47,544 nucleotides of DNA from Streptomyces litmocidini (GTDB lineage Bacteria; Actinomycetota; Actinomycetes; Streptomycetales; Streptomycetaceae): positions 1-47,544 of the forward strand of contig NZ_BMTQ01000027.1 in NCBI RefSeq assembly GCF_014649755.1, in the 5' to 3' direction. Shown here in pieces: positions 40,816 through 47,544 of this stretch; within the stretch, counting starts at the first letter, position 1, and every line of letters starts with the position of its first letter. Under the pieces are notes generated by a model. The model searched no databases, had not been told where the DNA came from, and was given only the letters and a program-made list of their open reading frames with translations. The translations under genes and the position numbers were made by a program.

Positions 40816-42825
40816 TCAGGTGCCGCTGGCGACCTTGCCGATGCCGGTCCAGCCGTTGGGGCCGGACTTGTCGCCGCCGTTCCACAGCCAGACGGAGGCG
40901 CTGCCGCCCGCGCCGGCAACGACGTAGTCGGCGTGGGTGTCGCCGTTGAAGTCGACGAACTGGACCTTGGTGTGGTCGGTGGTGACGCCGCTGGCGATCT
41001 GGCCGATCGTGTTCCAGCCGGTGCCGCCGGCCGGGTCGCCGCCGCGGTTGAGGTAGAGGTCGACCTTGCCGTCGGACTTGATGTGGAGGTAGTCGGCCTT
41101 GCCGTCACCGTCGTTGTCGGCGAGGCGGATGCGGGAGCGGTCGCTGGTCACACCGGTGGCGACGGTGCCGGTCGCGGGCCAGCCGTTGCCGGACTGGTCG
41201 CCGCCGCGGTTGAGGTAGACCGAGAGGGCACCGGAGTCGGTGAAGACCAGGTAGTCGGAGCGGCCGTCGCCGTCCCAGTCCGCGAAGCGGACCTTGGTGG
41301 CGTCGCTGGTCGTGCCGTAGGCGACCTTGCCGATGTGCTTCCAGCCGTTGCCCGGGTCGCCGCCCTGGTTGAGGTAGACCTCGACGGAGCCGTCGGTGTT
41401 GATCAGGAAGTAGTCGGCCTTGCCGTCGCCGTCGAAGTCGGCGAAGCGGACCCGGTTGCGGTCGGTGGTCAGACCGGTGGCCACGCGGCCCAGCGGCTGC
41501 CAGCCGTTGGAGCCGGCCGGGTCGCCGCCGCGGTTGAGCCAGACGGAGACCTCGCCGTTGTCGGCGACGCTGATGTAGTCCGGCTTGCGGTCGCCGTCGA
41601 AGTCGGCCCAGCGGATCCGGTCGTTGCCACCGGCCTCGTTGACTGCGGCGGAGCGGCGGTTGGTCAGAGTACTGACCCAGTCGCGGATGTCGTCGGTGCG
41701 TACGTCATAGGCGCCGGCGGTGGTGTTGGCGGCGTCGAGGCAGCCAGCCTGGCCGGAGCGGGCGGTGATGCCGACCAGGGCCGGCTTGCCGTTCTCCGTG
41801 CGGATCGCCGGGCCGCCCGCATCCCCCTGGCAGACGGTGGCGTCGGCCGGGGACTTGGGCGCGAGGAGGACGCCGGTGGCGTCGGAGACGCCGGTGGTGA
41901 AGGTGGCGGAGTGGAGCTTGGAGGGCACCCACTCGTTCTTCGTCCGCCCGAAGCCCGCGACGGTGACGTCCTGGCCCGCGGTCGGCGCGGTGGCGGACAA
42001 CACGACCGGGGTAACGGTGAAGGCTGGCTTGTCCAGGCGGGCCATGACGAGGTCACGGTCGGCACGGGGGACGAGCTCGACGATGTCGGTGGTGTGGCCG
42101 CCGGACGTGAGCAGGTCGGTGCGGCCGACGGTGAGGGTCGTCTTCTCCTTCGGCGCGCCCGCGGCAACCGTGCTGGTGTCGGCCGGGTTGTCCGCGAAGC
42201 AGTGCTTGGCCGTCAGGACCCAGTACGGGTCGACCAGCGTGGCGGTGCAGGAACGCTTGCCGTCACCGATGGTGATCCTGCCGGTGAACGCGAGCGTCTG
42301 GTCACCGCCGGGAGCGGGCGGGTTCGCGTCCGTGCCGGTCACACGCAGTTCGATCAGGCTCGACTTGATGCGGTCCGCGGTGGCCTCGCCGTAGCCGGTG
42401 AAGTCGTTGGCGGGGGCGTCGATGACGGTCTTGGTGCCGTCGGCCTCGATGGTGGTCTTGACCGGGTAGGCCTCGGTCCAGATCCCGTACGCGGAGGGCA
42501 GTTCCAGGGAGAGGTAGGCCGGCTTCGTCTTGACGTCGAAGCAGTAGTCCTTCAGCCCCGAACGGGTGTTGACCAGGATGTCCTGCGTGCCGTCACAGGC
42601 CTGCAGCATCAAGTTGCCGTCACCACGCTTGAGCGTGATCGCCTTCTCCGCCTGAATGGCCGCCGCACCAGGGTAGGAGAAGTCCTCCACCGCATACGAC
42701 ATCGCATCCACACCGGGCAGCGAGTCCGCGGTCGCCGGAGGAGCCGCCGTGAGGGACAGAGTGGTCAGTGCGAGCGCTGACGGCGCACCGACCATCAGGT
42801 GTCTGCGCGCGCGGGATATAGCCAT
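40816..42825 (-). CDS. secreted trypsin-fold FG-GAP protein lacking the catalytic serine (669 aa)
   Basis: Start MAISRARRHLMVGAPSALAL with GGAAGG upstream; signal peptide ends near ATADS. A roughly 130-residue N-terminal domain precedes a chymotrypsin-fold region: LTAKHCF with His208, RDLVMARL with Asp258, and CQGDAGGPA where the family has GDSGGP. Position 336 is Ala (GCG codon), so it should not cleave by the usual mechanism. From about 398, five FG-GAP/VCBS repeats match those of the GDSL protein (DFDGDGKADYF, DWDGDGRSDYL). Probably an extracellular binding protein. Family members with GDAGGP are, as I recall, not rare in actinobacteria. Confidence 0.88.
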   Translation of the reverse strand: MAISRARRHLMVGAPSALALTTLSLTAAPPATADSLPGVDAMSYAVEDFSYPGAAAIQAEKAITLKRGDGNLMLQACDGTQDILVNTRSGLKDYCFDVKTKPAYLSLELPSAYGIWTEAYPVKTTIEADGTKTVIDAPANDFTGYGEATADRIKSSLIELRVTGTDANPPAPGGDQTLAFTGRITIGDGKRSCTATLVDPYWVLTAKHCFADNPADTSTVAAGAPKEKTTLTVGRTDLLTSGGHTTDIVELVPRADRDLVMARLDKPAFTVTPVVLSATAPTAGQDVTVAGFGRTKNEWVPSKLHSATFTTGVSDATGVLLAPKSPADATVCQGDAGGPAIRTENGKPALVGITARSGQAGCLDAANTTAGAYDVRTDDIRDWVSTLTNRRSAAVNEAGGNDRIRWADFDGDRKPDYISVADNGEVSVWLNRGGDPAGSNGWQPLGRVATGLTTDRNRVRFADFDGDGKADYFLINTDGSVEVYLNQGGDPGNGWKHIGKVAYGTTSDATKVRFADWDGDGRSDYLVFTDSGALSVYLNRGGDQSGNGWPATGTVATGVTSDRSRIRLADNDGDGKADYLHIKSDGKVDLYLNRGGDPAGGTGWNTIGQIASGVTTDHTKVQFVDFNGDTHADYVVAGAGGSASVWLWNGGDKSGPNGWTGIGKVASGT

Positions 42826-43274
42826 TGCGGGCCTTCCAGAAAAGCAGGAGACAAGACACGGAGGTCCCATCTGATTTCCCCGAAAATTCAACCACGTCCA
42901 AGATCAGCTTCCGGCCATTTCAAACATGATCAAGATCTCAAAAAAACATTGACCTGCCGTGCAACCCTTCACGCTACTGACTGGCTGTCAGGTGGCAGCG
43001 GCGTTGCGGAGCCCGGAATCACGCCGCCCGACACGCGCGGCACGGCAGAAGCAGGGCCTCACCTGCGCGTTGTCGGCCCGTAGCCACCGGGTCGGGCCGG
43101 TGCGGCAGGGTCCTGTCACGGCTGTACGATCATCCGGATCGAACCCTCCTCGAACGGCCCGATGGACTCTTTTCAGTCAAGTGCAATACGCGCAATTTCA
43201 ATGAAGCCCCTTTCGCGGGTTGATTCCGTGCCGTTCCGGAGGGCTGAAACGAGGTATTTTAAAGGGGGCGCCGC
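42826..43274. other. intergenic region between divergent exported genes
   Basis: About 450 bp; should hold promoters for the protease-like gene (leftward) and the large toxin gene (rightward). It contains AT-rich patches (42915-42950 and 43165-43200) that stand out from the GC-rich surroundings. No gene seen. TTTTAAAGGGGG just before 43275 is the probable ribosome-binding site of the toxin gene. Confidence 0.5.
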
Positions 43275-46200
43275 GTGAAACGGCGAATACCCTCCTGGAC
43301 GTCTGGTTCGGGAGCATTGGAAAGGTTTTCCGCGCGTCGGCGTGGTCTGAGAGGGCTGCTCGCGGCCGGCCTGCTCTCGGGCCTGCTGGGTGGACCCGCC
43401 GCGGCAGCGGACGAGGCCCCGACCCTGTCACCGCAGGAAGTCCGGGCGCAGATCGTCGACTTCTGGCACAACGGCGGTCCGGGAGTGAAGGAGGCCGCCG
43501 AGCAGGCGCTGCTGGGCGGTCCGGAGGCGATCCAGAAGTTCCTGGATGAGGCCCCGTCCATCGAGTACGACGACAACCGGGTCGATACGGCCCGGATGGC
43601 CATGACCGGTGGGCCGGGGGTTCGGCAGGCCGCCAAGGAGGCGATGCTGAAGTCGCCTGCGGACCTGCGGAGGTTCCTCCTCTACGGGTTCCGCGATCCG
43701 CTGGACGAGGACCGCAAGGTCGACATCGCGCGGATCGTCACCTACGGGGGCCCGGGCGTACGCGACGCGGGCAAGGCCGCCCTGCTGGGCAGCTTCGCCG
43801 ACCGCGAGGAGTTCTTGAACTCCGGCCAGTATGTCGCGCAACAGGACGACAACCGGGTGGACGTGGCCCGGATGACGAACACGGGCGGGCCGAACGTCAA
43901 GGCAGCGGCGAAGGTCGCGCTGAAGGGCACGCCCGAGGACATCGTCGAGTTCCTGGAGGTCGGGCAGTTCACCGCCCGCAACCGTGACCAGGTCCACGCC
44001 TCGATCGCTGAGCTGACCGAGCAGGCCAAGCAGGCCGGCAAGCAGGCCGAGGACGCCACCAAGCAGGCCCAGGAGGCCTCCGCCAAGGCGATCACGGCAG
44101 CGGAGCTGGCCAAGACCGCTGCTCAGAACGCCGCGAGGGAGACACAGGCGGCCAAGGCCGACTCCGAGCGCGCCGCGGTCAAGGCCAAGCAGGCCGCCGA
44201 CGCCGCCCGTGCTGCCGCGTCGGCCGCCCAGGAGGCGATCGGATCGGCCAACGCCGCCAACCGTGCCGCCCGCCGGGCCGCTCTCGCCGCAGCCCAGACC
44301 GCGTCGGCGGCCGCCGCGGCCGCCGACGCCGCGAACAAGGCCTACAACGCGGCCATCGCCGCAGCCGGGAACAAGGACGACGCCGAGGCGGCCCGCGGCG
44401 CCGCGGCGACCGCACGGGCAGCGGCGCAGCTGGCGAAGGACTCCGCCGCCGCGGCCGAGAAGGCCGGTATCGCATCCACGGCCGCCGGTCTGGCGGCGGG
44501 CGCCGCCAAGGGAGCCTCCGACAACGCCGACGCGGCCGCATCCGCGGCCGAGGAAGCCAACACCTACGCCGACGAGGCGGGCCTGCATTCGGACGAGGCC
44601 CGGCAGGCCGCGGCCGAGGCGCGCCGTCACGCGACCGCCGCACGCGCTGCCGCCGACCGCTCCTCTGCCCTGGCACGCCGAGCGGCCACGGCCGCCTACG
44701 GGGCGCGCGACGCGGCGAACTCCGCCGCCGCGCACGCCGAGAACGCCGCGAACTTCGCTGACGAAGCCGTCCGCCAGGCGGGCAACGCCTCGACGTACGC
44801 GGCTCAGGCTCAGAAGAACGCCGACGCGGCCAAGACGGCTGCGGAGGCGGCCTCGGCCGCGGTGAAAAAGGCCCGGGAGATTTTCGACCTCGCCAACCAG
44901 GCCGAGGCGGACGATCTGACGACCCGCACCGAGGCCGCTGTCGAGCGCGCCCGCTCGGCGAAGTCCGCGAGCGATCGGGCCATCTCGGCCTCTGCCGCCT
45001 CCCAGGTCCAGGCCCTGGGCCTGCAGGACACGGCCACCCTTCTCGCGCAGGAGGCGAGCCGGCCGGACGTCGATGTCGCCGCGACCGCCAAGAAGGGCCG
45101 CGAGCTGGCCATGCAGGCGATGAAGCTGCTGGGCCCCTGGCATCAGGAAGCCGCCGCCCGCGCGCTCGCCGGCACCGACCAGGACGTCTTGGACTACCTG
45201 CGCACCCGCTGGAAGGAGGCCGAACAGCACGACGTCCGCCAGCGCGTACTCACCCTCTCCACCCAGAGCCCGTACGCCTCCGTGCGTACCGCTGCGGTCG
45301 AGATCCTCAAGGGCACGCCCGAGCAGATCCGCGGCTTCTACACCAGCGGTCAGTACGCCGTCGGTCTCGACGACATGAAGGTCGACGTCGCCCGGCTCAC
45401 CAACACCGGCGGCCCTGGTGTCAGGGAGGCGGCCAAGGCCGCCCTCGCCGAGGGCACCGGCAGGGCCCTGGCGGTCTTCTTGCAGTCCGCTCAGTACGCC
45501 GAGCGCGTCGACGACGACAAGGTCACCGCCGCGCGTCTTGCCACCACCGGAGGCGCGGAGGTCAAGGCGGCCGCCAAGATCGCCCTGGCCGGGCCGCCCG
45601 ACCTGCTGCACGAGTTCGTCACCACCGGCCAGTACATGGCCCAGCGCAAGGACGACCTCGCCGACCACCACAAGAACCAGATCGAGGTCCTCCTCGCCGA
45701 AGGCGACGAAGTCGCCGCGAAGGCGCAGGAGAACCGCTGGAAGGCGGCTCAGGCTGCCGCGCTGGCCGTGAAGGCCGATGCCGAGGCCCAAGACGCCGCG
45801 GCCCAGGCGCTGCAGTCCAAGAACGATGCCGCCGGGTTCGCCGCTTCCGCGAAGGCCTCGGCCGACAAGGCCGCCGCAAGCGCGACTGCGGCCGCGAACT
45901 CCGCGGCCTCTGCGCGCAGCGCTGCCAGCCGTGCCGAGGCCGATGCCTCGGCAGCAGAGAGTTCCGCGGCTCAGGCCCAGTTCTCCGCGGACTACGCCCG
46001 CCAGTCCGCGCACGAGGCGGACAAGTCGGCTGACGAGGCGCGTGCCTCCGCGATCGCGGCCGGCAAGAGCAAGGACCAGGCCGAGGCCGAGGCCAAGCAG
46101 GCCTGGAGCGCGGTCCTGGCTCTGCGGGAGAAGGAGGAGGCCGAGGCCCGCCGTCGGGCCGAAGAAGACCGCAAGAGGCAGGAACAGGCCAAACCCAAGC

Positions 46201-47378
46201 GGATCTGCGTCCCGCACCCCACCCGCGAGACCATGGCACCGATCATGGCCTGCGCGCTGGATCCGGAGCACTCCGAGATCCGCATGCCGGAGATCGACCC
46301 CACCCTCCGCGAGATCGTGTGGGAGGTCACCGGCCTCAACGACATCAAGGCCTGTATCACCACCCCCACCCTTGTCGGCTGCACCATGGCCGCGGCCGGA
46401 GTCCTGCCGGTCGGCAAGCTGAAGCTGCTGACCAAGGTCGACGACGCGATCGACGGCATCAGAGGCCTGCGGGCCGGACGCCGCGCCACCGAATGCCTCG
46501 TGGAAGCCGCCAAGCACAGCTTCCCCGCCGGCACCAAGGTGCTCATGGCCGACGGCACCCGCCGGGCCATCGAGGAGATCCAGGTCGGTGACCTCGTCAC
46601 CGCCACCGACCCCGCCACCGGCACCACCGCGGCCCGGCCGGTCACCCGCGCCATCACCACCCCTGACGACCGCGACTTCACCGACGTCACGCTGTCGGAC
46701 GGCTCCGGCCTGACCTCCACCGATCACCACCCGTACTGGGTGGAGAACCGCAAGCGCTGGGTGGACGCCACCGACCTTCGCGTCGGCGACGCCCTGCGGA
46801 CCCCGGTCGGCACGGCGATCCAGGTCGGCCGGATCAGCCACTGGAAGGGCCTCCAGCCCGCCTACGACCTCACCGTCGAAAGCACCCACACCTACTACGT
46901 CAACACCGGCACCACCGACGTCCTGGTCCACAACACCGACGGCGCTCTCTGCGAGAAGTGGGTGCTCGACGCATGGGCGGACCTGCCTGACACGGACAAG
47001 ACCGTCGGGTACGCCTTCGCCGACGGCAAGCGGTTCTGGAAGGACCCCATCTGGAGCGGCAAGAGCGGCCTCTCCGACGAGATCAACAAAATTCTTCGCG
47101 AGTCACCGAATTTCGATCTCGAAAAGGGTGGCGTCTGGGCGGCCGACCACGTGGAGACGAAGCTTGCTCTCTACATGCGCCAGGGGAAAGCCCCGAACAA
47201 GATGGACGTCGTCATCAACACCAACTATGTCTGCCCGAAGGACGGAGGAAACCAGGGATGCCAACAGGCCGTTCCCGCACTCCTCTGCGTGGGGCAGACA
47301 CTGATCGTCCACTACCCCGACATGCCGGAACCCATGAAACTGGAAGGACTCGCGACCGGAAAGGACTGCGAGAGGTAA
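43275..47378 (+). CDS. polymorphic toxin: ALF repeats, coiled coil, Hint, SCP1.201/DddA-like deaminase (1367 aa)
   Basis: GTG 43275 follows AAAGGGGG. The signal peptide ends near GGPAAAADEA. ALF-type repeats (xARLTNTGGPGVREAAKAAL.., SGQYVAQxDDxRVDVAR) occupy about 45-245 and 610-825; very Ala-rich coiled coils fill 250-600 and 830-960. A pretoxin-Hint domain starts SFPAGTKVLMADG (about 1082) and ends TTDVLVHN (about 1220). The last 145 residues are deaminase-like: HVE (His1292, Glu1294) and C-x8-C (Cys1320, Cys1329), as in SCP1.201/DddA-type cytidine deaminases, with a wider Cys spacing. Known logic: Hint autoproteolysis releases the toxin tip. No immunity gene follows inside the window. Confidence 0.85.
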   Translation: MKRRIPSWTSGSGALERFSARRRGLRGLLAAGLLSGLLGGPAAAADEAPTLSPQEVRAQIVDFWHNGGPGVKEAAEQALLGGPEAIQKFLDEAPSIEYDDNRVDTARMAMTGGPGVRQAAKEAMLKSPADLRRFLLYGFRDPLDEDRKVDIARIVTYGGPGVRDAGKAALLGSFADREEFLNSGQYVAQQDDNRVDVARMTNTGGPNVKAAAKVALKGTPEDIVEFLEVGQFTARNRDQVHASIAELTEQAKQAGKQAEDATKQAQEASAKAITAAELAKTAAQNAARETQAAKADSERAAVKAKQAADAARAAASAAQEAIGSANAANRAARRAALAAAQTASAAAAAADAANKAYNAAIAAAGNKDDAEAARGAAATARAAAQLAKDSAAAAEKAGIASTAAGLAAGAAKGASDNADAAASAAEEANTYADEAGLHSDEARQAAAEARRHATAARAAADRSSALARRAATAAYGARDAANSAAAHAENAANFADEAVRQAGNASTYAAQAQKNADAAKTAAEAASAAVKKAREIFDLANQAEADDLTTRTEAAVERARSAKSASDRAISASAASQVQALGLQDTATLLAQEASRPDVDVAATAKKGRELAMQAMKLLGPWHQEAAARALAGTDQDVLDYLRTRWKEAEQHDVRQRVLTLSTQSPYASVRTAAVEILKGTPEQIRGFYTSGQYAVGLDDMKVDVARLTNTGGPGVREAAKAALAEGTGRALAVFLQSAQYAERVDDDKVTAARLATTGGAEVKAAAKIALAGPPDLLHEFVTTGQYMAQRKDDLADHHKNQIEVLLAEGDEVAAKAQENRWKAAQAAALAVKADAEAQDAAAQALQSKNDAAGFAASAKASADKAAASATAAANSAASARSAASRAEADASAAESSAAQAQFSADYARQSAHEADKSADEARASAIAAGKSKDQAEAEAKQAWSAVLALREKEEAEARRRAEEDRKRQEQAKPKRICVPHPTRETMAPIMACALDPEHSEIRMPEIDPTLREIVWEVTGLNDIKACITTPTLVGCTMAAAGVLPVGKLKLLTKVDDAIDGIRGLRAGRRATECLVEAAKHSFPAGTKVLMADGTRRAIEEIQVGDLVTATDPATGTTAARPVTRAITTPDDRDFTDVTLSDGSGLTSTDHHPYWVENRKRWVDATDLRVGDALRTPVGTAIQVGRISHWKGLQPAYDLTVESTHTYYVNTGTTDVLVHNTDGALCEKWVLDAWADLPDTDKTVGYAFADGKRFWKDPIWSGKSGLSDEINKILRESPNFDLEKGGVWAADHVETKLALYMRQGKAPNKMDVVINTNYVCPKDGGNQGCQQAVPALLCVGQTLIVHYPDMPEPMKLEGLATGKDCER

Positions 47379-47389
47379 CCGCTGAATAG

Positions 47390-47429
47390 ATGAAGGCGCT
47401 GCTCTGCACACGCAGAGCAGCGCCTTCAT
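47390..47429 (+). terminator. hairpin terminator directly after the toxin gene
   Basis: ATGAAGGCGCTGCTCTGC (47390-47407) and GCAGAGCAGCGCCTTCAT (47412-47429) form a perfect 18-bp stem with loop ACAC, 12 nt after the stop codon. Confidence 0.9.
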
Positions 47430-47544
47430 GTAATACGGGTGCCGATGGTTGCAATTTCCAGGACGGCCCGCGACAACCAGCCCTGCTAGGAGATGTCCGG
47501 CCGATCATGTGACTACTCCGCCGTCGTGTCGTTGATGTGGACAT

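Noticed and set aside
43428..46931. 1167-codon minus-strand open frame opposite the toxin gene
   Set aside because: Gly/Arg/Leu-rich shadow caused by the Ala-rich, GC-biased coding strand; the plus strand has signal peptide, ALF repeats, Hint and deaminase motifs.

Overview
The window is the end of a linear actinobacterial replicon, almost certainly Streptomyces (very high GC, Streptomyces-style telomere, codon use and gene families). Bases 1-217 are a run of closely packed palindromes opening with CCCGCGGAGCGGG, the layout of an archetypal Streptomyces telomere, so base 1 is probably the physical DNA end. A TtrA-type telomere-linked helicase gene follows at 1523-4393. Whether the replicon is a chromosome arm or a large linear plasmid cannot be told from the window; no tap/tpg, partition or replication genes are visible, and the far end is not a telomere.

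Layout. (1) 1-7.9 kb: telomere, two small leftward genes, ttrA, an unknown 393-aa gene, a relic of a second ttrA, an HTH-like gene and a twice-frameshifted zinc-finger pseudogene. (2) 7.9-14 kb: small hypotheticals, IS110 and IS5 relics, a RelE-like toxin/DUF6247 pair and a 30-codon relic of DNA polymerase III alpha. (3) 14-20.3 kb: an aldose-1-epimerase-like gene that has lost one catalytic His, two EF-hand calcium-binding proteins, a zinc-ribbon protein, a Tat-exported multicopper oxidase and an initiator tRNA. (4) 21.3-23.6 kb: a secreted lamin-tail protein ending in five His, and a convergent gene for a 332-aa protein that reads as six tandem helix-turn-helix modules. (5) 23.6-26.4 kb: small genes and decayed MFS transporter, lipoprotein and unknown genes. 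(6) 26.4-30.6 kb: two tail-to-tail secreted FG-GAP/VCBS repeat proteins, the first preceded by three strong hairpins. (7) 30.8-35.3 kb: an IS5 element with a -1 frameshift, an ABM monooxygenase, and a TetR-SDR operon whose downstream genes are broken. (8) 35.2-38.4 kb: a second copy of the lamin-tail 3' end plus the six-HTH gene, a two-repeat CRISPR-like remnant and a pseudogene. (9) 38.6-47.4 kb: a second toxin-antitoxin-like pair, two secreted FG-GAP proteins (a GDSL hydrolase and a trypsin fold with Ala in place of the catalytic Ser) and a 1367-aa polymorphic toxin (ALF repeats, Ala-rich coiled coils, Hint domain, C-terminal SCP1.201/DddA-like deaminase).

The region behaves like a typical plastic subtelomere: many IS fragments, frameshifted genes, internal duplications and a high share of exported proteins. 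The observations I rate highest are the six-HTH family (two full copies and one relic in 21 kb, with part of the neighbouring lamin-tail gene duplicated alongside) and the deaminase-tipped toxin, which is closed by its own terminator with no immunity gene visible before the window ends. All functional assignments are by reading the sequence; no database search was run.
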